Assembly: GCA_018883805.1 (NCBI GenBank)
Contig: JAHLFK010000002.1
Coordinates: forward strand, 1 to 64,000
DNA from: Candidatus Limosilactobacillus merdavium
GTDB taxonomy: Bacteria > Bacillota > Bacilli > Lactobacillales > Lactobacillaceae
Direction: 5' to 3'
Length of the DNA: 64,000 nucleotides
Shown: in pieces, positions 31,018 through 41,015 of the stretch
Layout of the letters: each line of letters opens with the position of its first letter
Numbering within the stretch: position 1 is the stretch's first letter
Translations under genes and position numbers: made by a program
The notes under the pieces: model-generated
What the model was told of the DNA's origin: nothing
Databases searched by the model: none
The model's input: the letters and a program-made list of their open reading frames with translations, nothing else

Positions 31018-31866
31018 ATGCACAAGTTTTTTTCCAATCGACGGCTAGTTATCCTTGTCTTAATCCTTATTGCATGTTTTGGATTGATGGCTGGTTCCGT
31101 AACAATGCGAAATCGGCGAAATACGCCACCATTAATTCAACAATTTGGAAATGATATTGTGGGTTTTGCTGATAGTGTGGTTGCAATTCCTGTTAATGCT
31201 GTTCAAGGTGGCTTTGGTTCCATTGATCAGTTGATGAATACCTATTCTGAAAACAGGGAACTAAAGCAACAAGTTTCGGAATTAGCACAAACTAAAGTCC
31301 GCGATCAGACGTTAGCAAAGGAAAATAAACAACTCAAGCAAGAATTAAACTTAAATAAATCACTAACTGATTACAATACAATTACTGCTTCAGTTTTGAT
31401 GCGGACCCCTTCATCATGGCAAAAACAGTTAGTTATTAACAAGGGACAGTCTAACGGAATCAAGAAGAATATGCCGGTAATGAGTGGTAGTGGCTTGATC
31501 GGACGGATTAGCGAAGTTAATAAGACTAACAGTAAAGTTGAATTGCTAAGTAATACTGGTGAATCAGCTAACCGTTTTGCTGTAACGATTAATGGTTCAA
31601 ATAGCCGAACAGTTAATGGAATCATTACTGATTACAACGCCTCAAATGATGAGTTAGTCATGGGACAAGTTAGTTCAAAGGCTAAAATTAAAAAGGGTAC
31701 TCGTGTTATGACTAGCGGTATGGGTGGCGTTACCCCTAAAGGATTGTATGTCGGTCGTGTCACCAGAGTGGGAAAAGATGACTATGGTTTGGCACAAAAG
31801 GTATATATTCGGCCAGCAAGTAATTTGAATGACGTCAATATTGTGACCGTAGCAGAACCGGCTTAA
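31018..31866 (+). CDS. mreC: Rod-shape determining protein MreC
   Basis: TM + coiled coil + MreC beta domain, after mreB. Confidence 0.94.
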   Translation: MHKFFSNRRLVILVLILIACFGLMAGSVTMRNRRNTPPLIQQFGNDIVGFADSVVAIPVNAVQGGFGSIDQLMNTYSENRELKQQVSELAQTKVRDQTLAKENKQLKQELNLNKSLTDYNTITASVLMRTPSSWQKQLVINKGQSNGIKKNMPVMSGSGLIGRISEVNKTNSKVELLSNTGESANRFAVTINGSNSRTVNGIITDYNASNDELVMGQVSSKAKIKKGTRVMTSGMGGVTPKGLYVGRVTRVGKDDYGLAQKVYIRPASNLNDVNIVTVAEPA

Positions 31867-31879
31867 TCGAGGTGAGCAC

Positions 31880-32416
31880 ATGTACAGATTATCGCGATTA
31901 AGGTATATTTTTCCGCTGGGTTTATTTATCTCATTGTTCTTAGATGGGTCATTAAGTAACGTATGGTCGAAACTGTTTTTCAGTTACCCTTACTCAATGA
32001 TGAGTGAGCTAATTTTATTGTGGCTTGTCTTGTCCTATTATTTTGAAGAAGATATCGAAATCCCGCTCGTTCCCTTTGCAGCGATTGCTGGTATTGTGTT
32101 TGATGTTTACTTTACCGGAATCCTGGGATTAGATGTTTTCCTTTTCCCGCTAATTGTTGAATTAACTAAGATTTTATCTAGGTATTTTAGTCAGTCGTTC
32201 CTAACGATTATTATGATATTCTTTATTGATATTTTAGTTTTCGTTACGTTGACTTATTGGGCTTACTCACTTGTTGAGATTACCCATATGAATATCGGCG
32301 ATTTCTTGGTATTTACGTTAGCACCAACGTTAGCACTTAATTTAGTTTATTTTGTTATTTTGTATTGGCCAATCCAATCTTTATATACTTGGGCTTTAAA
32401 ACAAAAAAAGTCATAA
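31880..32416 (+). CDS. mreD: Rod-shape determining protein MreD
   Basis: Multi-TM protein after mreC. Confidence 0.88.
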   Translation: MYRLSRLRYIFPLGLFISLFLDGSLSNVWSKLFFSYPYSMMSELILLWLVLSYYFEEDIEIPLVPFAAIAGIVFDVYFTGILGLDVFLFPLIVELTKILSRYFSQSFLTIIMIFFIDILVFVTLTYWAYSLVEITHMNIGDFLVFTLAPTLALNLVYFVILYWPIQSLYTWALKQKKS

Positions 32417-32422
32417 GTACTA

Positions 32423-32451
32423 TTGACAAAGTAAAATATTGAGTGTAACAT
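32423..32451 (+). promoter_or_regulatory. Promoter for T-box-controlled ABC transporter operon
   Basis: TTGACA-17 nt-TAACAT. Confidence 0.75.
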
Positions 32452-32459
32452 GCATGACA

Positions 32460-32848
32460 ATATCAAAAAACGAAGAACAGACTAGTAAAGAATAAATTAA
32501 CTCTAAAGAGAGTTCACGATGATGGAAAGTGAATGGGTTGGTTTTCTTGAATCACATCTGCAAGTTGACTTGTTGAACTAATTAGGCAAGTCCGGGGTAG
32601 CCCGTTATAGCGCGGAGTTTAATTATTGAACTTACTGAGGTTATCTTTGTGAGAAGGTAACAACATGAGGTGGAACCGCGTAAAACGCCCTCATAGCCAG
32701 ACAGGCTGTGAGGGCGTTTTTTGTTTCATCTGAAGGAAGATTAAGATTGAACTCCATGAGGCAGTCGTTGTGAAGCGACTGTAAAATGAGGTGGAACCAC
32801 GACTTGCTCGTCCTCTTAAACTAGTGATAGTTTAAGGGGACTTTTTGT
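32460..32848 (+). promoter_or_regulatory. Partially double His T-box leader
   Basis: Stem I with AGUA (32484) and GAA-U-CAC-A (32549-32556); TGGAACCGCG (32671) with terminator at 32682-32722; second stem III (32762-32781) with TGGAACCACG (32792) and terminator at 32810-32847. Confidence 0.88.
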
Positions 32849-32881
32849 TTAACGTTTTTTCGGAATTAAGGAGGTCATTAT

Positions 32882-33529
32882 ATGTCGTTCAATTATATTT
32901 CTCAAATTTTACCATCACTTATTCAGGGTGCTGGATTAACATTACAAATCTTTTTCTGGACATTAATCGTATCTATTCCATTAGGGATTGTTGTTAGCTT
33001 AGGGTTAACTTCTAAGATCCAACCACTTAAATGGGTTCTTGAAGTTTATGTTTGGCTGATGCGGGGAACACCATTACTTTTGCAATTGATTTTTGTTTTC
33101 TATGGTCTCCCAATTATCGGCATTGTTTTCCAACGTTATGATGCTGCCTTAGTTGCATTTATTCTTAACTATGCTGCTTACTTTGCAGAAATTTTCCGTG
33201 GTGGTTTTCAATCTGTTAGCGTTGGTCAATATGAAGCAGCAAAGGTACTTCGGTTGAACTACTGGCAAACAGTCCGGAAGATTATTATTCCACAAGTGGT
33301 TAAGATTGTTATCCCTTCAATCGGAAATGAAGTAATTAACTTGGTTAAGGATTCATCATTAGTTTACGTTATCGGGTTAGGTGATCTTTTACGTGCCGGT
33401 AATGTAGCAACTTCACGTGATGTTACCCTTGTTCCACTTCTGTTAGTTGGTTTAATTTACTTAATTCTTGTTGGTATTTGTACATTGGTATTACGCCAAG
33501 TCGAAAAGCGTTATTCATACTTTAAGTAG
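32882..33529 (+). CDS. Amino acid (likely histidine) ABC transporter permease
   Basis: HisM/GlnP-type permease downstream of His T-box. Confidence 0.88.
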   Translation: MSFNYISQILPSLIQGAGLTLQIFFWTLIVSIPLGIVVSLGLTSKIQPLKWVLEVYVWLMRGTPLLLQLIFVFYGLPIIGIVFQRYDAALVAFILNYAAYFAEIFRGGFQSVSVGQYEAAKVLRLNYWQTVRKIIIPQVVKIVIPSIGNEVINLVKDSSLVYVIGLGDLLRAGNVATSRDVTLVPLLLVGLIYLILVGICTLVLRQVEKRYSYFK

Positions 33530-33543
33530 GGGAGGAATCGCAT

Positions 33544-34191
33544 ATGCTAGAAGTTAAGAACTTAAAAAAGAGCTTTGGTGATCGAGTAATTCTTGATGAC
33601 GTTAACTTAACAGTTAAGGATGATGAAATTCTTTGTATTGTTGGTCCTTCTGGTGCTGGTAAAACAACTCTTCTTCGTTGCATTACTGGACTTGATTCTC
33701 CCGATAGCGGAACATTTTTGATGGATGGCAAACCATTCGATCCCCAAGGTACAGGTGCATCTGATCGGGTAATCGGTGTTGTCTTTCAGGATTTTAACCT
33801 TTTTCCTAACCTTTCAGTAATGGAAAACATTACCTTAGCACCAACAATGGTTTTAAAGAAATCAAAAGAAGATGCTATTAAAGATGCACAGGAATTGCTT
33901 GAAGAACTAGGTCTTTCAACCAAAGGTGACCTTTATCCATGGCAACTATCTGGTGGTCAAAAGCAACGGGTTGCTATTGCGCGGGCACTCGCAATGAAGC
34001 CAAAAATTCTATGTTATGATGAACCTACATCAGCACTTGATCCAAACCTTCGTCAAGAAGTTGCTAATATCATTCTTTCATTAAAGAAGAGTGGGGTAAC
34101 TCAATTAGTTGTTACTCACGACTTGGACTTTGCTGAAGAAATTGCAGATGATTTGCTTAAAGTTAACCCGATTGACCAGAGACAGAACTAA
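33544..34191 (+). CDS. Amino acid ABC transporter ATP-binding protein
   Basis: [25 protein letters not shown]. Confidence 0.92.
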   Translation: MLEVKNLKKSFGDRVILDDVNLTVKDDEILCIVGPSGAGKTTLLRCITGLDSPDSGTFLMDGKPFDPQGTGASDRVIGVVFQDFNLFPNLSVMENITLAPTMVLKKSKEDAIKDAQELLEELGLSTKGDLYPWQLSGGQKQRVAIARALAMKPKILCYDEPTSALDPNLRQEVANIILSLKKSGVTQLVVTHDLDFAEEIADDLLKVNPIDQRQN

Positions 34192-34200
34192 GGTTAGGGA

Positions 34201-35052
34201 GTGGTGTTTGTGAGAAAAATTAAATATTGGCTGGTATTATTAATTTTGATTGCTCCAGTCTTTGTCCTTAGTGGCTGCGAAAATGTTATTCAACGGGCTA
34301 ATACTCAGGATACCTGGAATCGGATTGAAAGACGAAAACGGGTTGTGATCGGTTTAGACGATAGCTTCGTACCAATGGGCTTCCGGCAAAAGAACGGCAA
34401 GCTAGTGGGCTATGATGTTGATCTTGCCCGGGCCGTATTTAAGCAATATGGAATTAAGGCTGACTTTCAACCAATTGATTGGTCAATGAAGGAAACCGAG
34501 TTAAAAAATGGAACGATCGATCTCTTATGGAATGGGTATTCAATTAATGCCAGCCGTAAGAAGAAAGTTGCCTTCAGTCGTCCATACTTAAAGAATGAAC
34601 AGATTTTAGTTACTAAAAAGGCTTCTAAGATCATGAACTTTAATGACATGAAGGGGAAGGCATTAGGGGTTCAAAATGGTTCAACTGGTTTAACCGCATT
34701 AGATGAGCGGCCAAAAGTTCTTAAAGATTTAATTAGGAACAAGAAACCTGTCCTTTACGATACTTTCCCAGATGCCTTTATCGATTTAAATGCTAACCGG
34801 ATCCAAGGAATTTTAATGGATCAGGTATATGCGGATTACTACATTAAGCACCAAAAGAATAGTTCTTCTTACCGAACTTATACTAGTAAGGCCTTACCTG
34901 CTGAATATTATGCGGTAGGGATGCGTAAGGGTGATAAGACTCTTCGCCAAAAGATTAATAAGGGCCTTGGTCGCTTACAGAAAAATGGTGAATTGAAGAA
35001 GATTAACCAAAAGTGGTTTGGCGAAAATAGTAATTACTTAGGTGCAGAATAA
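34201..35052 (+). CDS. Amino acid ABC transporter substrate-binding lipoprotein
   Basis: Lipobox LSGC, SBP family 3 fold motifs. Confidence 0.88.
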   Translation: MVFVRKIKYWLVLLILIAPVFVLSGCENVIQRANTQDTWNRIERRKRVVIGLDDSFVPMGFRQKNGKLVGYDVDLARAVFKQYGIKADFQPIDWSMKETELKNGTIDLLWNGYSINASRKKKVAFSRPYLKNEQILVTKKASKIMNFNDMKGKALGVQNGSTGLTALDERPKVLKDLIRNKKPVLYDTFPDAFIDLNANRIQGILMDQVYADYYIKHQKNSSSYRTYTSKALPAEYYAVGMRKGDKTLRQKINKGLGRLQKNGELKKINQKWFGENSNYLGAE

Positions 35053-35063
35053 TTATTAATAAC

Positions 35064-35127
35064 AGAACGTGATTAATAAAATGTTTGTAAAGATGGGCAT
35101 TTTGTTGAAGAATCACGTTCTTTTTTA
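35064..35127 (+). terminator. Transporter operon terminator
   Basis: AGAACGTGATT...AATCACGTTCTTTTTT. Confidence 0.75.
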
Positions 35128-35226
35128 GGTCAAGGTTTGTAATTTGCAGTCTGATAAAGTATCATTAATCAGTATGATTTAATTCGTTAATAAAAATAAT
35201 TGCCTTTAGGGAAGGGAGATATACAA

Positions 35227-36480
35227 GTGGATTATCGTCTTGCTAAGGGTGTCGATTTACATGTTATTCCGACAAAGCAATTTAAGATGACCCATATCTT
35301 GATTGACTTTGCGACACCACAAACAACTACGAATGCCACAGCACGGAATTTACTTGCTAACCTTTTAGAAACAAGTACTCACCTTTATCCAACTCAGACA
35401 GCACTGGCACGACAGATGGCTAAGTTGTATGGAGCATTTGTTTCAATTATTGTTGGTCGAGTAGGCCGCTTGCATACTGTTCGTTTACGTTCTAGTTTCA
35501 TTAACGATCACTTAGCCGAAAGAGAACTATTTTCGCAGGTGGTAGAGCTAATTAACCAGGTATTGTTCCACCCATTAGTTGATGATGGTGAGTTTGACAG
35601 TCCGACATTTCGCCTTCAATCAAATAATTTAGCTAGTACCATTAAGTCACTCTATGATGACAAACAGTTTTATGCCAACCAGAAGTTATTGAAACTGTAT
35701 TATTCTGATGATTCAGTAATGAAGAATCCTAGCTTTGGTAGTATTGAGGATTTGGAGTATTGCTCACCAGCAAGTCTCTTTGAAACTTACCAAAAAATGA
35801 TTAATCAAGATAAAGTGGACATTTTTGTATTAGGGAATGTTGATCCAGAAAAGGTCAGTTCTATTATTCGTCAGTTACCATTTACGGATCGTGAACCTGA
35901 ACTACCAGATACTCCATTTTATTTTCAAAAAGTTCATGCAGACGTGGTTAGCGACCAAGAACGCCAAAATGTTAGTCAAGCTAAATTGGATTTAGGTTAT
36001 CACTTGCCGATTTACTACCGCGACCCGCTATATCCGGCAGCACTAGTATTTAACGGCTTATTTGGTGGTACACCATATTCGAAACTATTTACAAATGTTC
36101 GTGAGAAAGCAAGCCTTGCATATTACGCATCAAGCCGACTAGCACCGTTTTCTGGTTTAGTTAATGTTCAGACAGGGATCCAGTCTGCTGATTACGAGAC
36201 TGCCCTTAAGATGATTCAGCAACAAGCAGTTGAGATTCAGGAAGGACAATTTACGCCTGAGCTAATGCGAGAAGTTCAGGACGCCTTAATTAATCAGCAC
36301 TATGCTGGTTTCGATATAGCCAATAATGTTTTAGAACATCATTTAGTTAACCAATTGCTTTCTTTACCAGAGCAAACAGACTTTGCTGAGCAAGTTAATC
36401 AGGTGACTAAAGACGATGTGATGAAAGTTGCAGCAATGATGAAGTTACAAGCAAGCTATTTATTGAGTGGTGAAAAATAA
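35227..36480 (+). CDS. yfmF: M16-family peptidase-like protein YfmF (no HxxEH)
   Basis: M16-like sequence without zinc motif, paired with YfmH; start likely GTG 35227. Confidence 0.88.
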   Translation: MDYRLAKGVDLHVIPTKQFKMTHILIDFATPQTTTNATARNLLANLLETSTHLYPTQTALARQMAKLYGAFVSIIVGRVGRLHTVRLRSSFINDHLAERELFSQVVELINQVLFHPLVDDGEFDSPTFRLQSNNLASTIKSLYDDKQFYANQKLLKLYYSDDSVMKNPSFGSIEDLEYCSPASLFETYQKMINQDKVDIFVLGNVDPEKVSSIIRQLPFTDREPELPDTPFYFQKVHADVVSDQERQNVSQAKLDLGYHLPIYYRDPLYPAALVFNGLFGGTPYSKLFTNVREKASLAYYASSRLAPFSGLVNVQTGIQSADYETALKMIQQQAVEIQEGQFTPELMREVQDALINQHYAGFDIANNVLEHHLVNQLLSLPEQTDFAEQVNQVTKDDVMKVAAMMKLQASYLLSGEK

Positions 36481-36486
36481 AATTCT

Positions 36487-37785
36487 ATGAATAAAGAAGT
36501 TTACGAAGAATTTAATCAGGCAGTTTATCGTCATAAATTGGATAACGGTTTATCGATTCAAATGATGCCAATGACTGGATACCATAAAACGTATGCAATC
36601 TTTACAACTGATTTTGGCTCGATCGACAATCAGTTTGTTCCTTATGGTGAACAAGATCCAATTAAAGTTCCTGACGGGATCGCACATTTTCTTGAACACA
36701 AGATGTTTGAAAAACAAGATCATGACGCCTTTGATCTCTTTGGAAAACTAGGGGCAGATTCAAATGCGTTTACTAGTTTTACCCAGACTAGCTATCTCTT
36801 TTCGACAACTAGTCATGTCCATGAAAGCCTTGATGTTCTTCTCGACTTTGTCCAAGAACCATACTTCACTGAACAAACAGTGCAAAAAGAGCAGGGAATT
36901 ATTGGGCAAGAAATCAAAATGTATGATGATGATGCTTCATGGCGTTTGTATTTGGGAATATTAGGTAACCTTTACCCTAATGATCCAATGCATATTGATA
37001 TTGCCGGCACTGTTGATAGTATTAGCAAGATTACGCCGGAATATTTAATGAAAACATATCAGACATTTTATCAACCAAGCAATATGAACCTAATTTTGGC
37101 TGGTAATGTAAATCCAAAGGAAACGATTAACTGGATTGAGGAAAATCAAAGTCAACGGGAATTCCTTCCAGCAATTAAACCAGAGCGGCTCCTTAAATTA
37201 AATGATCCGTCTGCTCATGATGTTATTCCATTTAGAACACTGACTATGGATGTTGCTAGGCCAAAAGTCATGGTTGGTCTTCGGGGAATTGAAATGCCTG
37301 AAGATAGCCATGAGCGACTCCACTACAAACTAGCAATTGATCTGCTTTTGGATGTGTTATTTGACGATACATCTGACAATTACTTGCGTTTGTATAATAG
37401 CGAGGTTTTAGATGATTCCTTTGCCTATAACCTAGAAATGCAACGTGACTTTTATTTTGCTTACTTTAGTTCTGATACAGATCAGATGGAACGTTTCTCT
37501 GATGAGATTATCGCTATTTTGGAAAGTGCTGATCAACAGATCGACGCTGCACGAACACGCTTTAATGGAATTAAAAATGCTGAAATTGGACGCTTAACCG
37601 GATTGCTTGATTCACCAGAAACGGTTGCTAATCATTATGCGGGTAAGCTATTTAATGGTGCTAACCTGATGGATGAAATTAGGGAACTTAGAAAGATCGA
37701 ATTAACTGATTTATACGATGTTGCTAAACGTTTCATCGTTTCACAAGGGATTTCTGTTTTCCAAATTATCCCCCAGCACCGTTAA
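36487..37785 (+). CDS. yfmH: M16-family zinc peptidase YfmH
   Basis: HFLEH zinc motif. Confidence 0.92.
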   Translation: MNKEVYEEFNQAVYRHKLDNGLSIQMMPMTGYHKTYAIFTTDFGSIDNQFVPYGEQDPIKVPDGIAHFLEHKMFEKQDHDAFDLFGKLGADSNAFTSFTQTSYLFSTTSHVHESLDVLLDFVQEPYFTEQTVQKEQGIIGQEIKMYDDDASWRLYLGILGNLYPNDPMHIDIAGTVDSISKITPEYLMKTYQTFYQPSNMNLILAGNVNPKETINWIEENQSQREFLPAIKPERLLKLNDPSAHDVIPFRTLTMDVARPKVMVGLRGIEMPEDSHERLHYKLAIDLLLDVLFDDTSDNYLRLYNSEVLDDSFAYNLEMQRDFYFAYFSSDTDQMERFSDEIIAILESADQQIDAARTRFNGIKNAEIGRLTGLLDSPETVANHYAGKLFNGANLMDEIRELRKIELTDLYDVAKRFIVSQGISVFQIIPQHR

Positions 37786-37869
37786 TTCAAGACTTTCTTA
37801 ATAATTAATGATTAAATGCCATGCTATAATTAGCTGGTAGAATTAAATTTCAGAGATGGAGATATCACA

Positions 37870-38961
37870 ATGAGTGAAAACGAGAACGAATCACAAATTC
37901 AAATAGGGAAGAAGTTGCGTGATGCTCGTCAAGAAAAGGGCTACACGTTAGATGATCTGCAACAACTGACCAAGATTCAAAAGCGCTACTTAATCGCAAT
38001 TGAAGATGAAAAATTTGATGAATTGCCAGGTGACTTCTATGTACGGGCATTTATCAAGCAATATGCTAATACAGTTGGCCTTGATGGCAATGAATTGCTG
38101 ACTGAATTTAACGAACAGCTTCCTAAGGCAAAGACAGAAGAATACTCTGATCACATTAGCCAAGCTGTTGAGACACGGGCAAACCGGCGTAAAACTGTTA
38201 GCCAGGGAGTTAGCAAGGTTCGTCAATACATGCCAACAATTATTATTGCTTGTGTAATCGTTATTGTGTTAGCAGCTATCTGGGTTACCGCCATTGTTCG
38301 TGGTCATCAAGATGCTTCAACTAAAATTGATAACAGTTCTGTATCTGTTTCTGGTGAAAGCCGTAAGAAGAGCAGCAGTTCATCAGCTAAGAAGCACTCA
38401 ACCAAGACAAAGAAGAGCCAAGCAATTAAGCTGACTGAAGCAAGTCGGAATAGTACCAGTGTTACCTACAATGCAGCTTCATTAAAGAAGAATACTACAT
38501 TGCAGGTTAAAACTACTGGACGTGCTTGGAATAGCGTAACTACTGATGGAACAAGTGCGTTGAGTCGGACAATGGACGCTAATTCAACTGCCAACGTTAC
38601 GATTAAGCGGACTGTAAATACTGTGGTTATTACAGTTGGCAATGCCTCAGCAACAACTTTGAAGATTGGTAATAAGAAGATTAACTTCACAGATAATGGC
38701 CGGTACAACAATACACGGACTGTCACAATTCATTTTGGTAGTTCTTCTAGTTCTTCCGTTTCAAGCAGTTCAACTTCTAACCGGACTACAACATCAACCA
38801 ATAATGGTCGAACTACCCAGTCAACTAATACAAACCAAGTTAACCAGAACACTAACAGTACTGCGGTTCGGTCAAATACTACTACAACCAATCAAAACCA
38901 AAGTCGAACACAATCGACTACAACAACTCAAACGCAAAATACGCAAGCACAAACTCGTTAG
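37870..38961 (+). CDS. rodZ: RodZ-like cell-shape protein with Ser/Thr/Asn/Gln-rich C-terminal tail
   Basis: HTH_25 N-terminus, single TM, DUF4115-like region, low-complexity tail. Confidence 0.88.
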   Translation: MSENENESQIQIGKKLRDARQEKGYTLDDLQQLTKIQKRYLIAIEDEKFDELPGDFYVRAFIKQYANTVGLDGNELLTEFNEQLPKAKTEEYSDHISQAVETRANRRKTVSQGVSKVRQYMPTIIIACVIVIVLAAIWVTAIVRGHQDASTKIDNSSVSVSGESRKKSSSSSAKKHSTKTKKSQAIKLTEASRNSTSVTYNAASLKKNTTLQVKTTGRAWNSVTTDGTSALSRTMDANSTANVTIKRTVNTVVITVGNASATTLKIGNKKINFTDNGRYNNTRTVTIHFGSSSSSSVSSSSTSNRTTTSTNNGRTTQSTNTNQVNQNTNSTAVRSNTTTTNQNQSRTQSTTTTQTQNTQAQTR

Positions 38962-38982
38962 TGGCTATGAGGAGGAAGCACT

Positions 38983-39570
38983 TTGAATTTACCTAATAAA
39001 TTAACAGTAGTTCGTTTAATTATTATCCCCTTCTTTCTGTTATTAATGGTTTTACCATTACAATCATGGGGCTCAGTTAGCTTTTGGGGAGCAACAATCC
39101 CAGTTGCCCAACTAATTGCTGCAATTCTGTTTATTGCCGCAACAATTACGGATAACCTTGATGGACGAATTGCGCGAAAGAACCACCTAGTCACTAACTT
39201 TGGAAAGTTTACTGATCCGTTAGCAGATAAATTGCTTGTAATGACTGCTTTTATCGTTCTCACAGGTAATCAAGTTGTTCCAGCCTGGGTAACTTCAATC
39301 ATTATCTGGCGGGAATTAGCCGTTACTGGATTACGGTTATTGTTGGTTGAACAAGACGGGGTTGTTCTTGCTGCTAAAATGCCTGGTAAGATTAAGACAA
39401 CTACTCAATTTATCGCGATTATTTTCTTACTCCTCAATAACGTAATCTTCGCTATTTGGGGAATCCCATTTGGACAAATTATGCTTTACATCTGCTTGTT
39501 CTTTACTATCTACTCAGGAGTAGATTACTTTATTCAAGGACGAGATGTTTTCTCAGATGGGTTCAAATAA
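38983..39570 (+). CDS. pgsA: CDP-diacylglycerol--glycerol-3-phosphate 3-phosphatidyltransferase
   Basis: CDP-alcohol phosphotransferase motif DNLDGRIARKN...FGKFTDPLADK. Confidence 0.95.
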   Translation: MNLPNKLTVVRLIIIPFFLLLMVLPLQSWGSVSFWGATIPVAQLIAAILFIAATITDNLDGRIARKNHLVTNFGKFTDPLADKLLVMTAFIVLTGNQVVPAWVTSIIIWRELAVTGLRLLLVEQDGVVLAAKMPGKIKTTTQFIAIIFLLLNNVIFAIWGIPFGQIMLYICLFFTIYSGVDYFIQGRDVFSDGFK

Positions 39571-39590
39571 AAAGTTATAAGTATAGTATG

Positions 39591-39634
39591 TAGGCGCTAA
39601 GCATTCGTTTTATTGAATGGTTAGTGCCTATTTT
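39591..39634 (+). terminator. pgsA terminator
   Basis: TAGGCGCTAAGCATTC...GAATGGTTAGTGCCTATTTT. Confidence 0.75.
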
Positions 39635-39772
39635 CTATCTGGTTCAAATCAAGTCGGATATTCGTAATAAAAGTCATTTGTTTTTAGCTGATGGATATTT
39701 TGTGATTTAATAAAAGTAATTTGAAAATCAAAATGGAATTTTTACGTTTTAACTTATTGGAGGCAAAAAAAC

Positions 39773-41014
39773 ATGGAAGCAGAGATTATCTCAGTAGGGG
39801 ATGAACTTCAACGGGGGGATATTGTTAATACCAATGCTGCTTACCTAGCTAAGCAGTTAAATAACCTCGGGATTTCAGTTCACGCTCAACTAACTGTTGG
39901 CGATGATTCATCAGCAATTATTAATAGTGTTCAGGAGGCTGCTCACCGCGTTCAATTAATTTTTGTTTGTGGTGGACTTGGACCGACTGCAGATGATGTT
40001 ACGTTAGCTGCAGTGGCTGCTAGCATGGAAGAACCAGTGAAAACTGATGAGCCGACATGGCAACACCTTTTGGCAATATTTGCTGAACGGCAAATTACAG
40101 TTCAACCGGAAAATAAGCGACAAGCTCAATATATTGGAGAATTGCTTCCTAACGAACAAGGATTAGCCCTAGGAAGCTGGCTAAAACGCGGTCAGCAAAG
40201 AATTGTTGCTTTACCTGGCCCCCCTGCTGAATTTAAGGGGATGGTAGAACAAGCAGTTATTCCACGGATCACTAAGGAATTTAAAGTGGGTAGTACTATT
40301 CAAACAAGAGCGTTGCACTTTCTCGGTAACCCTGAATCAACGTTAATGAAAGAATTAGCGCCTTTAGCTAAAGAGTTTCCAGATGTAACAATCACCTCAT
40401 ATGTTAAACCAACGAATATTGAAGTCCGTTTAACAACAACTGCTGATAAATTGAATGATGCTGAGAGAAGATTTGATCAAGTAACTGAGAAAATTTTAGA
40501 AAAAGAAAGCAAATTCTATTTAGGTGAAGGTAAAAACTTTAGTTTAGCTACTAAGGTTGTTGGGTTATTAAAAGAGCGGCAGTTAAAGATCACAGGTGCT
40601 GAAAGTTTAACTGGTGGTTTATTCCAAAGTACTGTTTGTTCGGTCCCAGGGGCTTCAGAGATCTTTGATGGTGGCTTTGTAACCTATGCTGCGACTGCCA
40701 AGGCTAGTTTATTAGGGATCCCTTCGTCATTGATTGAAAAATACGGGGTTGTAAGTAGTGAAACCGCTCAGGCGATGGCTGAACATTCAAAAGAAAAACT
40801 CGGATCAAATATTGGAATCGGTTTTACTGGAGTTGCAGGGCCAGATAGCTTAGAAGGTCAACCAGCAGGAACGGTGTGGATTGGCCTTGCAATTGATGGT
40901 CATAAAACAATCACTAAACAACTGCATTTAGCTGGTTACTTAGGAAGACAAGAGATTCGTTTATTAAGTGTTCAATATGGTTTGCAAATGATTTTACAGT
41001 CATTGACAAAATAA
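39773..41014 (+). CDS. cinA: Competence/damage-inducible protein CinA
   Basis: EIISVGDELQRGDIVNTNA, GGLGPTADD, C-terminal GAESLTGG. Confidence 0.95.
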   Translation: MEAEIISVGDELQRGDIVNTNAAYLAKQLNNLGISVHAQLTVGDDSSAIINSVQEAAHRVQLIFVCGGLGPTADDVTLAAVAASMEEPVKTDEPTWQHLLAIFAERQITVQPENKRQAQYIGELLPNEQGLALGSWLKRGQQRIVALPGPPAEFKGMVEQAVIPRITKEFKVGSTIQTRALHFLGNPESTLMKELAPLAKEFPDVTITSYVKPTNIEVRLTTTADKLNDAERRFDQVTEKILEKESKFYLGEGKNFSLATKVVGLLKERQLKITGAESLTGGLFQSTVCSVPGASEIFDGGFVTYAATAKASLLGIPSSLIEKYGVVSSETAQAMAEHSKEKLGSNIGIGFTGVAGPDSLEGQPAGTVWIGLAIDGHKTITKQLHLAGYLGRQEIRLLSVQYGLQMILQSLTK

Positions 41015-41015
41015 T

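Noticed and set aside
38666-38986. 106-aa alternate-frame ORF inside rodZ tail
   Set aside because: Shadow ORF produced by low-complexity Ser/Thr/Asn codons; no own RBS and fully overlaps rodZ.
39640-39665. GGTTCAAATC resembling a tRNA T-loop
   Set aside because: No acceptor stem, anticodon arm or CCA-side complement around it.
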